Source of the DNA: UBA1731 sp964440985
GTDB lineage: Bacteria; Verrucomicrobiota; Kiritimatiellia; RFP12; UBA1067
Reading direction: 5' to 3'
NCBI GenBank assembly: GCA_964440985.1
Contig: CAYTWE010000006.1
Location: 1-64,000, forward strand
DNA: 64,000 nucleotides
Shown: piece by piece, positions 7,882 through 16,611 of the stretch
Layout of the letters: each line of letters starts with the position of its first letter
How positions within the stretch are numbered: the first letter of the stretch is position 1
Notes under the pieces: model-generated
Told to the model about the DNA's origin: nothing
Databases searched by the model: none
What the model saw: the letters and a program-made list of their open reading frames with translations, nothing else
Program-made: the position numbers and the translations under genes

Positions 7882-8760
7882 ATGAAACTTCAGGGAACAA
7901 TCACTGCGATGGTCACGCCATTCGCCAAGGACGGCTCCGTCGATTACGGACGCCTTGCGGAGTTCGTCGACTGGCAGTGCAGAAACGGCGTAGAGGGGCT
8001 TTGCCCCGTCGGCACGACAGGCGAATCGCCCACATTGGATCATGTCGAACACCACAAGGTGATTGAGGAGACGATCAAGAGCGCAAACGGACGCGTGAAG
8101 ATAATCGCCGGCACGGGCGCGAACTCCACGGCCGAGGCGGTGTCACTCACGAAGGCCGCCATCGCGATGGGCGGCGCGGATGCCTGCCTGCAGGTTACGC
8201 CGTACTACAACAAGCCGAACGCCGAGGGGCTGTACCGCCATTTCATGACAATCGCCGACCTTGGGCTGCCCGTTGTCCTGTACAACGTGCCGGGCCGCGC
8301 CGGACGTGAGCTGCCGATCGATGTTGTCGTTCGCCTTTCCGCACATCCGAACATAGTCGCGATAAAGGAGGCTGCCGGCTCCGTCGAGCGCGTGAGCGCA
8401 CTCAAGACGCGCTGTCCCGACCTGACCGTCCTTTCGGGCGACGACTCACTCGCGCTTCCCATGATCTCCGTCGGCGCGTCCGGCGTGATATCGGTGGCGT
8501 CGGACGTGATGCCGCGTGAAGTGAGCGACTTCGTGCGCACCGCCCTTGCGGGTGACATGGCGACTGCGCGTACGCTGCACCTCAAGTACTACAGGCTGTT
8601 CCACAATCTCTTCATCGACACCAATCCGGTCATGGTGAAGGAGGCTCTCGCCATGCTCGGCAAGATCGACCTTGCGTACCGTCTGCCGCTCTGTGAGACC
8701 ACGGCGGCGAACCGCGCCGAAATGGCCGATACCCTCAAGGAGCTGGGGGTGCTGAAATGA
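7882..8760 (+). CDS. dapA: 4-hydroxy-tetrahydrodipicolinate synthase
   Basis: Condenses pyruvate with aspartate semialdehyde in lysine/diaminopimelate synthesis. The (beta/alpha)8 barrel markers are clear: GTTGESPTL substrate loop, the YYNKPN motif, YNVPGR, and the Schiff-base lysine in the AIKEAAGS strand. Its 292 aa length is standard. The start has AGGAGAGG about 6 nt upstream of ATG 7882. It is coupled to dapB by an ATGA overlap, so the two successive pathway steps are co-translated. Confidence 0.97.
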   Translation: MKLQGTITAMVTPFAKDGSVDYGRLAEFVDWQCRNGVEGLCPVGTTGESPTLDHVEHHKVIEETIKSANGRVKIIAGTGANSTAEAVSLTKAAIAMGGADACLQVTPYYNKPNAEGLYRHFMTIADLGLPVVLYNVPGRAGRELPIDVVVRLSAHPNIVAIKEAAGSVERVSALKTRCPDLTVLSGDDSLALPMISVGASGVISVASDVMPREVSDFVRTALAGDMATARTLHLKYYRLFHNLFIDTNPVMVKEALAMLGKIDLAYRLPLCETTAANRAEMADTLKELGVLK

Positions 8761-9488
8761 AGGTTGCGATACTTGGAGCGGCCGGCCGCATGGGGCATAT
8801 GCTCTGCGACCTGGTGGACAGGTCGGAGACGCTTGAGCTTGTCGCCAAGTGCGACATACGCGAAGACTATCCGCGCACATGGCCTGTCGGGACGGAGGCG
8901 GTGATCGACTTCACGTTCCACGAGGCGGTTCCCGCGAACATAGCGAAGGCCGCAGAGGACGGCGTTGCGTACGTGCTTGGCACAACCGGCCTGACGGCGG
9001 AGGAGCAGGGCGCAGTCGATGCGGCGGCGAAGCGGATTCCGGTCGTGCAGAGCGGAAACTTCTCGCTTGGAATCAACCTTCTGCTTGGGCTTGTGAGAAA
9101 GGCTTCGGAGATACTCGGTGAGGAGTACGACTGCGAAGTGGTCGAGATGCACCACCGCCACAAGAAGGACGCCCCGTCCGGTACGGCGCTGATGCTTGCT
9201 AAATCCGCCGCCGCAGGGCGCGGACAGAACTTCGACGACGTCTCGGTGTTCGGACGCGAAGGCATCATCGGTGAGCGCCCCGTCGGCGAAATCGCAGTCC
9301 ACGCAGTGCGCGGCGGCAGCGTAATCGGCGACCACACCGTGATGTTCGCGGGAGACGTCGAGCGCGTTGAACTCGTCCACAAGGCCCAGACCCGTGAGGC
9401 GTTCGCGGCAGGAGCGCTTCGCGCCGCGCAGTGGGCGAGCGGAAGGAAGCCCGGCCTGTACAATATGCGCGACGTGCTTGGTCTGTGA
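8757..9488 (+). CDS. dapB: 4-hydroxy-tetrahydrodipicolinate reductase
   Basis: The NAD(P)H-dependent step after DapA. The N-terminal Rossmann motif is GAAGRMG (residues 7-13). The catalytic block EMHHRHKKDAPSGTA carries the family's paired histidines and the lysine/substrate loop. GTTGLT and SGNFSLGIN are also typical. Length 243 aa, normal for the shorter DapB subgroup. The start overlaps the dapA stop (ATGA). DAP made here supports both lysine and peptidoglycan synthesis, consistent with a Gram-negative wall. Confidence 0.97.
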   Translation: MKVAILGAAGRMGHMLCDLVDRSETLELVAKCDIREDYPRTWPVGTEAVIDFTFHEAVPANIAKAAEDGVAYVLGTTGLTAEEQGAVDAAAKRIPVVQSGNFSLGINLLLGLVRKASEILGEEYDCEVVEMHHRHKKDAPSGTALMLAKSAAAGRGQNFDDVSVFGREGIIGERPVGEIAVHAVRGGSVIGDHTVMFAGDVERVELVHKAQTREAFAAGALRAAQWASGRKPGLYNMRDVLGL

Positions 9489-9521
9489 GATTTTAGGGCG
9501 GAATGCTGAACGGTTGAACGG

Positions 9522-10106
9522 ATGAAGATTGTCGCAGGACTTGGAAATCCCGGCAGGGAATACGAATCTACGCCTCACTCCATCGGTTTCGAGGTGGCGG
9601 ACGCCGTTGCGCGGGAGATGGGCGAGACGTTCAGGCGGTCAGCGTCCGGCAAGGGTGACTTCGCAGAAGGGCGTTTCGCCGGCGGCAAGATTCTTGTGGT
9701 GAAGCCGATGACGTTCATGAACCTGTCCGGGGATTGCATCGCGCCGGCCGTGAAGTACCGCAACGCATCGCCGGCCGATCTTGTGGTCGTGTCGGACGAC
9801 ATAGACCTCCCCGTCGGGCGCATACGCATACGCCGGGGCGGAAGCGCGGGCGGACACAACGGATTGAAGTCCGTCATCGAACGGCTCGGATCGCCGGATT
9901 TCGTGCGGGTGCGCATAGGTGTCGGAAGAAACCGCAACGACCGCAGCGAAGTGATCGGACACGTCCTCGGAAAGTTTTCTCCGGAGGTTCGCAGGCAGAT
10001 GGACGAAAAGATTGTTCCGGCGGCAGTGAAGGCTGTGGAGCAGGTGCTGTCGGATGGGCCTGACGCCGCGATGAACGTCTGGAACGGACAGGATCTGTGC
10101 GCATAG
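9522..10106 (+). CDS. pth: Peptidyl-tRNA hydrolase
   Basis: Releases tRNA from prematurely dissociated peptidyl-tRNA. The motifs are GLGNPGREYESTPHSIGF with the catalytic histidine at the usual position (the more common form is 'TRHNxGF', so the flanking residues are a variant), KPMTFMNLSG, VVSDDIDLPVG with the catalytic Asp, and GGSAGGHNGLKS. At 194 aa it is standard. ATG 9522 follows dapB by 33 nt and is probably part of the same transcript. The C-terminus ends in 'NVWNGQDLCA'. Confidence 0.96.
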   Translation: MKIVAGLGNPGREYESTPHSIGFEVADAVAREMGETFRRSASGKGDFAEGRFAGGKILVVKPMTFMNLSGDCIAPAVKYRNASPADLVVVSDDIDLPVGRIRIRRGGSAGGHNGLKSVIERLGSPDFVRVRIGVGRNRNDRSEVIGHVLGKFSPEVRRQMDEKIVPAAVKAVEQVLSDGPDAAMNVWNGQDLCA

Positions 10107-10151
10107 GCGCCGCATGAACATAAACATGAACACAAAAGGGAGAACAGAGCG

Positions 10152-11390
10152 ATGAACAGAATGGTTGTGCTTGCGTTTGCGGCTGTCGCGTCCATGGGGC
10201 TTTATGCTGCGGCAGATGGCGAGGATGTCCTCGAAAGGAGTTTGCCGTCCGTGTTCGGCAAGGCGGCGACGCACTACCGCGCACTTGATGCGTCGGCGGC
10301 GCAGCGCATGAAGGACGCAAAGGGAAAGGCGCGTCTGCCGCACGGCTTCAAGCGGACGAAGGACGGAAATGCGGAACTCGATATGCGCGAGATCTACGAA
10401 TGGACGTCCGGACACTTCCCCGGCTCTCTTTGGTATCTCTACGAGGCCACCGGGGATGCGTTCTTCCGCGACCGCGCAACGGTCTGGACTGAACTTCTTG
10501 AGCCGGTTGCGGACTACGACGGCAACCATGACGTCGGCTTCATGACGTACTGCTCCTACGGAAACGCCAGACGGCTTCTCAAGACGGATAGGTATGATGC
10601 CATCCTCTGCCGTGCGGCGGAGTCGCTCTGCCGCCGCTATTCGCCGCTGCTCGGTCTCATCCGCAGCTGGGGGCGCATCGACGACAAGGATCACTTCCTC
10701 GTGATTCCGGACAACATGATGAACCTTGAGCTGTTGATGTTCGCGTCAAAAAGCTCCGGCAATTCGCGTTTCTCGGACATCGCGAGATCGCACGCGACGA
10801 AGACGATCTCGAACCACTTCCGCGACGATGGCGGCACGTACCACGTACTCGACTACGATCAGCGGCCCGGATTCGTAGGCTCTGTGCAGGACATCCGCCG
10901 CGGGCAGGGGCGTTCATGCCGGACGGCGTGGAGCCGCGGGCAGTCCTGGGCGATCTACGGCTACACGATGATGTACCGCGAGACGAAGGATCCCGCGTAT
11001 CTTTCCTTTGCGCAGAAGGTCGCGGATTTTGCGATCAACAATCCGAACATGCCGGAAGACGGCATTCCGCACTGGGACTATGGCGCACCGGGCGAGGAGC
11101 GCGACTCCTCCGCCGGTTCAATCATGGCTTCAGGTCTGCTTGAGCTTTCAACCTTCGTCAAGGGCAGGAAGGGCGCGGAATACCGTGCGTTCGCGGTCAA
11201 GCAGCTGACGTCGCTCTCCTCTCCAGCCTATTTCTCCGAGGGTGATGAGATCGGACACTTCCTTCTCAAGCATGGCGTAGGCCACAAGCCCGGCCATTCT
11301 GAGGTCGATACGCCGCTCAACTATGGCGACTACTATTTCCTTGAGGGGCTGCTGCGCTTCAGGAAACTTCGTGCCGACGGCAGCCTGTAA
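10152..11390 (+). CDS. Glycoside hydrolase family 88, unsaturated uronyl hydrolase
   Basis: Probably removes the unsaturated uronic acid left at the non-reducing end by polysaccharide lyases, so it acts on lyase products of glycosaminoglycans, pectin or similar. An N-terminal signal (about residues 1-21) sends it to the periplasm. The (alpha/alpha)6-barrel carries the two conserved aspartates: D127 in HDVGF and D187 in IPDNMMN. Other family blocks are W-T-S-G-H-F-P-G (about 84-91) and WSRGQSWAIYG. The length of 412 aa is typical. AAAGGGAG lies upstream of ATG 10152. A partner lyase is not in the window. Confidence 0.93.
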   Translation: MNRMVVLAFAAVASMGLYAAADGEDVLERSLPSVFGKAATHYRALDASAAQRMKDAKGKARLPHGFKRTKDGNAELDMREIYEWTSGHFPGSLWYLYEATGDAFFRDRATVWTELLEPVADYDGNHDVGFMTYCSYGNARRLLKTDRYDAILCRAAESLCRRYSPLLGLIRSWGRIDDKDHFLVIPDNMMNLELLMFASKSSGNSRFSDIARSHATKTISNHFRDDGGTYHVLDYDQRPGFVGSVQDIRRGQGRSCRTAWSRGQSWAIYGYTMMYRETKDPAYLSFAQKVADFAINNPNMPEDGIPHWDYGAPGEERDSSAGSIMASGLLELSTFVKGRKGAEYRAFAVKQLTSLSSPAYFSEGDEIGHFLLKHGVGHKPGHSEVDTPLNYGDYYFLEGLLRFRKLRADGSL

Positions 11391-11405
11391 TCGGATGCTT
11401 CGCCG

Positions 11406-11741
11406 ATGACCGTCGGAGATGTGGCTGGAAAGGTCGGCGGCAGGATCGCCGTTGATGCGCCTGACGCGGAGGTGACGTGCGCATACTCCGGCGATCTGCT
11501 TTCAGACGTGATGGGACACGCCGGAGACGGTGCGGCGCTCATCACCGTCCAGAATCACCTGAACACCATAGCGGTATGCACACTTGTAGGCATACCGCTG
11601 ATTGTCATATGCCACGAACGCCCCGTTCCGCCGGACATGGCGGAGGCGGCGGAGCGTGAAGGCGTCGCAATCGTCACAACTCCGCTGTCGCAATATGCCG
11701 CCGCATTGGCCCTCAGTGAACTTCCGCCATGCGAACGTTGA
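11406..11741 (+). CDS. DRTGG-domain protein
   Basis: A compact 111-aa DRTGG-type protein: residues about 25-105 include 'GDLLSDVMGHA', 'ITVQNHLNTIAVCTL' and 'EREGVAIVTTPLS'. DRTGG domains are small putative ligand- or protein-binding domains. From memory, single-domain copies are common beside trimeric [FeFe]-hydrogenase genes in Clostridia together with a HATPase protein, and the next gene is exactly such a protein. Only weak Shine-Dalgarno character is seen; it follows the GH88 gene by 15 nt and may be co-transcribed. A second copy lies at 47977. The biochemical function is unknown. Confidence 0.8.
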   Translation: MTVGDVAGKVGGRIAVDAPDAEVTCAYSGDLLSDVMGHAGDGAALITVQNHLNTIAVCTLVGIPLIVICHERPVPPDMAEAAEREGVAIVTTPLSQYAAALALSELPPCER

Positions 11742-11783
11742 CCGGTATTGCGGAAGCCGACGACAGGATGCGGTGACACCGAT

Positions 11784-12335
11784 ATGCACGCCACTCTGTC
11801 AGACATAATTGCGGATACGGCGCAGAACTCGATAGAGGCCGGCGCGGGCAGAATTGAGGTGTCCGTCACGGAGAACGACGGACGCATACGGGTTGAGATC
11901 GTCGACAACGGCAAAGGCATGGATGCGGCGACGGTTGGCAGGGCTTTCGACCCGTTCTGCACCGAGGCAGGAAAGCACGACAGGCGCAGGGTCGGGCTTG
12001 GCCTTCCGTTGCTGAAGCAGACGTGCGAGGCCTGCGGCGGAGACGTAAACCTGACGAGCGAGAAGGGCGTGGGCACGAGACTTTCGTACAGTTTCGACGC
12101 CGCCAGCATCGACCTGCCGCCGATGGGGGACATCGCCGAAACGGTGTTGACGCTCTTCAACTATCCAGGCGACTTCGAGCTTGTGTTCAGCCATTCAAAG
12201 GGCGGCGGGTCGTACGACGTTTCAAGGCGCGAGCTTGCCGAGGCCGTCGGCGGCCTGGAATCGGTGGAAGGGTTGTCGCTCGCCCGCGAATTCCTGCAAT
12301 CGCAGGAGAGTGCGCTTTCTCATCCGGCGATTTGA
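11784..12335 (+). CDS. HATPase_c protein of the DRTGG/hydrogenase-accessory type
   Basis: A soluble 183-aa GHKL ATPase with no sensor or histidine phosphotransfer domain. The N-box is 'DTAQNSIEAGA' (about 11-21), the G1 box DNGKGMD (about 44-50) and the G2 region 'GLGLPLLKQTCEACGG' (about 71-87), followed by 'KGVGTRLSYSF'. The C-terminal part contains 'IDLPPMGDIAETV'. This whole pattern matches the ATP-binding protein that, from memory, sits in clostridial [FeFe]-hydrogenase operons. ATG 11784 is preferred over TTG 11748 because GGTGA lies 7 nt upstream and the N-box then begins at the expected position. It pairs with the upstream DRTGG gene. Confidence 0.8.
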   Translation: MHATLSDIIADTAQNSIEAGAGRIEVSVTENDGRIRVEIVDNGKGMDAATVGRAFDPFCTEAGKHDRRRVGLGLPLLKQTCEACGGDVNLTSEKGVGTRLSYSFDAASIDLPPMGDIAETVLTLFNYPGDFELVFSHSKGGGSYDVSRRELAEAVGGLESVEGLSLAREFLQSQESALSHPAI

Positions 12336-12341
12336 TATAAT
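12333..12341 (+). promoter_or_regulatory. Extended -10 (TGATATAAT)
   Basis: TGA-TATAAT overlaps the HATPase stop codon (TGA 12333-12335) and lies 40 nt before ATG 12382. No convincing -35 is seen. Confidence 0.75.
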
Positions 12342-12381
12342 CGTCTGGCAACCACCATTGATTAACTGTAAAGGAAAAGAC

Positions 12382-14100
12382 ATGATAGACATGAACAGGC
12401 GTGGGTTTATTCTTGGTGCGGCGGGTGCGCTTGGCGCCTTGGGCGGCGGATGTTCGGGCTTCCCGCTCATCGGCGGCGAAAGGCGCAGACGCGTGATGGA
12501 CTACTGGTGCACCTGGGAGACGCAGGTTTCCTTTGCCGATCGTGCCAGGCGGCTGCCGGAGAACAAGGGGCGCGACCTGCGCAACAGCGACTTCCTCAAC
12601 GAGGATCTGCTTTTTGGAAATCATGCGTGGGTGAACCTTTTCCCGGGAGCGCGGCAGGATATGGTTCTGCTGTTCGATGCCGGCTGGGACTATCCATACG
12701 GCACCAATCGCCAGGCGAATGGCGGACGCGGCATATCCGCATACGGCTCGATGAAGCCCGACCCCGTGCGTTTCCCTTCGCTGAAGGGGACGAACGTGCA
12801 GAAGCTGATTGCGCTGCGCCGACGCATTGAGGATGCAGGATGGGGCGGACTTGGACTGTGGGTCGCTCCGCAGAAGTGTGGCGAATGGCGCGGCGCTCCG
12901 TTTCCGAAGGATGTGCTGATCGAGGACATGAAGTGGAAGCTCGCGGAATCGCAGGCGGCCGGCATTGCGTACTGGAAGGTCGACATAGGCGTCCATCAGG
13001 GCGACATATGGTACTGCCAGACGTTGAGCGCACTCGCCGACGAGTATGCGCCGGATGTCGTAATCGACCATTCGTGCGCGTTCGCGAATCCGATGAACGG
13101 CGTGGCGCATCCGCACATCTATGCCGCGAACGTTGAAGGCCCGGAGCGGTTCATCGGAAAGACCGGACGCATGATCGGCGTTCCGGGGTTCGAGCCTTGG
13201 GATGGGGTCAACCCGAACGCGAGCGAGGCCCCTGCGAGGATGTCCGTGCGCGAACTCTACCTTGGACTGATGAAGGGTGCGGATTCATTCCGTTCGTACG
13301 ATACGCTCTATCCGATGGACGCACTCGCTGCGCTTGAACGCGGCGTCTTCGAGCTTCAGTGCGCGGATTCGCTTGGCGGATCCTGCGCGATAAACGTGGA
13401 GGACAATCCGCTTATCGGCGCGGCGCTCGGTGTCGGAATCGGCGTGATGCGTTCCGTCTACAACGAGGAGTACGAGGTCGAGGCTCCGGAGCCCCGCAAG
13501 CGGCGCATGGCAGAGATAACCCGCGCCGTGCGGTGGCACGAGCGGGCGCCGGTTTTCGGAAGCGACGTTGGATGCCCCGTCCGCTTCTCAGAGGAGACGG
13601 CGGAGGAATCCTGGAAATTCGAGAAGAATTCAACATGGTGGCCGTACGTATTCGGCAACACGTACTTCCAGCGCTGCCCGGCAGTCGTGTCGCGTGGCAT
13701 CGCCCTGCCCAAAGTCGCGTACAGTGGACAGGAGCGTCCTGCCGTGATCGCTTCGCGCAATCCGCTCACCGGCGCACTCTCCGTCGCATCGCTGCCGTTC
13801 CTCACGGTCGGCAAGGGGCGGCATACGCCGTTGGCCGACATTTCGCTCGATGCCGCGCTTGAGCATGGAACTCCACTCGGCGTGTTCGGCGACGTGAAGT
13901 CCGTCACGCTTCGCGACGGCACTGCAGGACGGCCTGTGTTCGCAATGGATCTTGCCGGTGGACGGATGCACGACATCACGGACGCCTGCCGCCGCACGGA
14001 TGGATACGTCACAATTCCGGGCGAAAGGCTCTCCGCGATCGGCCGCGAAATGAATGCGTCCGGCGACTGCTCGTCCCCCGGCGTAGAGATTGCGGTATAG
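12382..14100 (+). CDS. Tat-exported lipoprotein, glycosidase-like (clan GH-D-like)
   Basis: 572 aa with a Tat signal (NRRGFILG, RR at 6-7) and a lipobox-like GGGC (Cys24), so probably folded before export and lipid-anchored. The barrel-like core includes 'GLGLWVAPQ' (157-164) and AYWKVD (197-201-202 region, D201), which resembles the strand bearing the nucleophile Asp in GH27/GH36-type enzymes; a downstream 'IDHSCAFANPM' could supply other active-site residues. The C-terminal about 150 residues look like a beta-sandwich. I cannot fix the family. ATG 12382 is chosen because AAAGGA ends 7 nt upstream. Context: GH88 upstream and secreted polymer-binding proteins downstream. Confidence 0.7.
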   Translation: MIDMNRRGFILGAAGALGALGGGCSGFPLIGGERRRRVMDYWCTWETQVSFADRARRLPENKGRDLRNSDFLNEDLLFGNHAWVNLFPGARQDMVLLFDAGWDYPYGTNRQANGGRGISAYGSMKPDPVRFPSLKGTNVQKLIALRRRIEDAGWGGLGLWVAPQKCGEWRGAPFPKDVLIEDMKWKLAESQAAGIAYWKVDIGVHQGDIWYCQTLSALADEYAPDVVIDHSCAFANPMNGVAHPHIYAANVEGPERFIGKTGRMIGVPGFEPWDGVNPNASEAPARMSVRELYLGLMKGADSFRSYDTLYPMDALAALERGVFELQCADSLGGSCAINVEDNPLIGAALGVGIGVMRSVYNEEYEVEAPEPRKRRMAEITRAVRWHERAPVFGSDVGCPVRFSEETAEESWKFEKNSTWWPYVFGNTYFQRCPAVVSRGIALPKVAYSGQERPAVIASRNPLTGALSVASLPFLTVGKGRHTPLADISLDAALEHGTPLGVFGDVKSVTLRDGTAGRPVFAMDLAGGRMHDITDACRRTDGYVTIPGERLSAIGREMNASGDCSSPGVEIAV

Positions 14101-14147
14101 CCGCAAATCTCCATGCCACCGCATAGGCCATGCAACGGCGGATCGGT

Positions 14148-14177
14148 TTGACTTGCAGAAAAAAAAAATGATATCTT
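14148..14177 (+). promoter_or_regulatory. Candidate promoter for the large surface protein
   Basis: TTGACT (14148-14153) is followed 18 nt later by TATCTT (14172-14177), with an A-rich spacer containing ten consecutive A residues. Confidence 0.45.
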
Positions 14178-14202
14178 GATTGCCGTTTCCAGAAAGAAGG
14201 GT

Positions 14203-14234
14203 TGTCGTCAGTGAAAGAGAGGATGTCGTCAATG
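14203..14234 (+). repeat. Duplicated translation-start region (11-nt direct repeat)
   Basis: TGTCGTCAGTG (14203-14213) and TGTCGTCAATG (14224-14234) are 21 nt apart. Each ends in a potential start codon in the same frame, and each has its own purine-rich ribosome-binding sequence (AAGAAGG and GAGAGG). Confidence 0.7.
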
Positions 14235-16553
14235 TGCAAGGAAAAAAAAATTGTGCGGACAGTGTCGGTGGCATCCGTCCTGTGCGCACTGCTGTGTTCT
14301 CTGCCGATGATGGCGAAGGCAGATGTCGGCGATGAACGGCTTGAGTTCATCGCAACCACCGGCACCCAGTGGATTGACACCGGCTTGCGGCTGAATTTCA
14401 AGCGGTCGCACTTCCGCGTCAACTTCCGCGTCGCGGAGCGTCCGACGGGACGTGTCGCGCTCTGCGGGGCGCTGTCCGAGAAGGACAACGTGATGGGGTA
14501 CAGCAACGGAACCCGTCGCTCGTTTGCCGTTCGGTTAGGTTCGGATGTCGAAAATGGGCAGATCTGCCACCGGGTGTATCCGAGCTTTACCGGAAGTGAA
14601 GACGGAGGATACCGCTATCCGGCTACGGGGAGTTATCTGGAGGGCGCGGCGCTTGAGGCCGAGGGAACCCTGGCGTATGCGCTGTTCAACGGATATAAAA
14701 CCGGTGGCTATTATGACAGCTCCCGGCCGGACGAGATATTGGGAGAGGGCAAGTCGTTCTATCTCGGCAACGTCAACAATGCGGGAGAAGGCCTGCTGAC
14801 GCCATCCGGGCAGATGCCGAAGATCCACTGGTACGGCGCAAAGTTCTGGACGGACGGCGAACTGGTCGGCGACTTCATCCCTGTCCGGCGCGACGGCGTG
14901 GCGGGGTTCTTCGACACCGTGACGCAGCGGTTCTTCCCAAGTCAGGGGGAAGAGCCGTTCGTCGCGCCGAACCGCGTGGCGTGGACGGGCGGAGGAGACG
15001 CTTCGGACTTCTCGGACGGGAACAACTGGAACGGCGGGGCGGCGCCGTCCACCATCGGGGACGTCGCCCTCTTCCCCGCAGGCGCGGAGATCGGCGCGAC
15101 GTTTTCGGACATCGGCACGTTCTTCAACAAGCTGGGTGCGGTGCATCTCGCGGGGGAGGATACGCTGTTTGCGGTGACGTCCGCGACGGTGGACGTCTCG
15201 ATGTACACCCCGGTCTTCGGAACGGGCGTCTACCGCGTCGCATCAGGTTCGGAAGCCGTCAACTACAAGGTCTATGCCGACAGCGGACTGTTCGACGGCA
15301 CGTTCGAGTTCACCAACGCCGCCAAGTACGTGTCGCTGTATGTCCCTAACGCGGCGGGTGTCGACGGCAAGGCGACGGCCTGCTTCTACGCGGATGGCGT
15401 CCGCCGTCTTGAGCTTTGCCAATGGGCACGCTCGCGGGCACACTGGCGGATGACCAAAACCGGGCAGTTTGTCTTCTCGAACGTGGAAGGTGGAATGACA
15501 GGCAGCCTTGCGTTTACCGACGGATATTCCGGTACGCTCGCGTTTCATGCAAACGGCATGTTTGATTTCGACTTTGACTGCTCGATCACGAACGAATTGG
15601 CCGAGCGGCGCACCGTCTACCTGCTCTCCGGCCGCTATCGGATGGGCGACGCATCCAAGCCGAAGCATTTTGGCAAGATGCAGATTCAGGTGCAGGATCT
15701 CACGCTGAATGCGCCTGTGGCCTTTGACGTGCAGGGATCGGATTACACGCCGTACAACCAGTGCAACATTGCGTTCACGGCAGACGGAGACGCCCGTCTG
15801 CTGTTCGGCGCGACGAACGTGCTTCAGGACACTGTCTTCCTGCTGCTGGGATATGCAAGGCCGGTCAGCGATCGCAGAAAGTGCGTAGTGGATCTCAACG
15901 GATTCGACCAGCGCATCGGTACGCTGTGCGTCTATTCCAGTGGGTTTGACGCGAATGAGGTCTGGAACACGAACCTCGTGCTCAGGTCCGAAAGCCCGGC
16001 GACGCTCACCGTCTGCGGTTCGTTCCGCAGCGACAACTCCATGGTTGACAACGTCAACATGAAGAGTGTGTTTCCCGGGCGGGTCGGCGGTGCGCTGTCC
16101 GTGGCGCTTGACAGTCGTGAGGACGTAAATTCCGGCCCGATGTTCGACGGGGCCGGTTCGGTTCTGTTCAACAATCCGCTCAGCGACACGACCGGGTCTC
16201 TCGTGGCGAATCGCGGTACGATTCGCGTCCTGCAGAGCGGCGCATTTTCGAACCTTTCGAGCGTTGTCGTCTCGGACGAGGGGATTGTGCAGGTCGATAC
16301 GGCGGATGTCGGAAACGGCAACGAGGACTTCTTCGTGAGCATCACGAACGCGACGACGGCGAGGCTCTCCATATCCTCCGGCGTCACGCTCAAGGCGAAC
16401 CGCGCATACGCAAACAAGCATTGGTTGGCGAAGGGTCGCTGGTCGTCAACGGCGTCGGACGGTGTGCAGCAGTGTGCCTATCTGTCGGGAGATGGCATAC
16501 TTGAGGTTGAAGAGTACGGTGGCCCGATAGGGATGAGGGTGATTCTGCGATAG
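14232..16553 (+). CDS. Large exported beta-helix-like surface protein
   Basis: 773 aa with a signal peptide (about 1-31, ending MMAKA). The mature part opens with a 'LEFIATTGTQWIDTG' block, typical of large secreted proteins in gut Kiritimatiellota and some Firmicutes; a concanavalin-like jelly-roll (about 40-235) follows. After 'VAWTGGGDASDFSDGNNWNGG' the protein becomes Ser/Gly/Asn-rich with repeated short beta-strands, like an autotransporter passenger or beta-helix, ending 'GDGILEVEEYGG'. No beta-barrel translocator is visible. ATG 14232 has GAGAGG 9 nt upstream; GTG 14211 and TTG 14202 are also in frame and lie in a duplicated start region. Likely surface adhesion or substrate contact. 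Confidence 0.75.
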   Translation: MCKEKKIVRTVSVASVLCALLCSLPMMAKADVGDERLEFIATTGTQWIDTGLRLNFKRSHFRVNFRVAERPTGRVALCGALSEKDNVMGYSNGTRRSFAVRLGSDVENGQICHRVYPSFTGSEDGGYRYPATGSYLEGAALEAEGTLAYALFNGYKTGGYYDSSRPDEILGEGKSFYLGNVNNAGEGLLTPSGQMPKIHWYGAKFWTDGELVGDFIPVRRDGVAGFFDTVTQRFFPSQGEEPFVAPNRVAWTGGGDASDFSDGNNWNGGAAPSTIGDVALFPAGAEIGATFSDIGTFFNKLGAVHLAGEDTLFAVTSATVDVSMYTPVFGTGVYRVASGSEAVNYKVYADSGLFDGTFEFTNAAKYVSLYVPNAAGVDGKATACFYADGVRRLELCQWARSRAHWRMTKTGQFVFSNVEGGMTGSLAFTDGYSGTLAFHANGMFDFDFDCSITNELAERRTVYLLSGRYRMGDASKPKHFGKMQIQVQDLTLNAPVAFDVQGSDYTPYNQCNIAFTADGDARLLFGATNVLQDTVFLLLGYARPVSDRRKCVVDLNGFDQRIGTLCVYSSGFDANEVWNTNLVLRSESPATLTVCGSFRSDNSMVDNVNMKSVFPGRVGGALSVALDSREDVNSGPMFDGAGSVLFNNPLSDTTGSLVANRGTIRVLQSGAFSNLSSVVVSDEGIVQVDTADVGNGNEDFFVSITNATTARLSISSGVTLKANRAYANKHWLAKGRWSSTASDGVQQCAYLSGDGILEVEEYGGPIGMRVILR

Positions 16554-16611
16554 ATTCGCGCAGAGGCGGATTTTGCATGACAATGCTGTTAAGCGGCAAG
16601 GAATGAATGAC

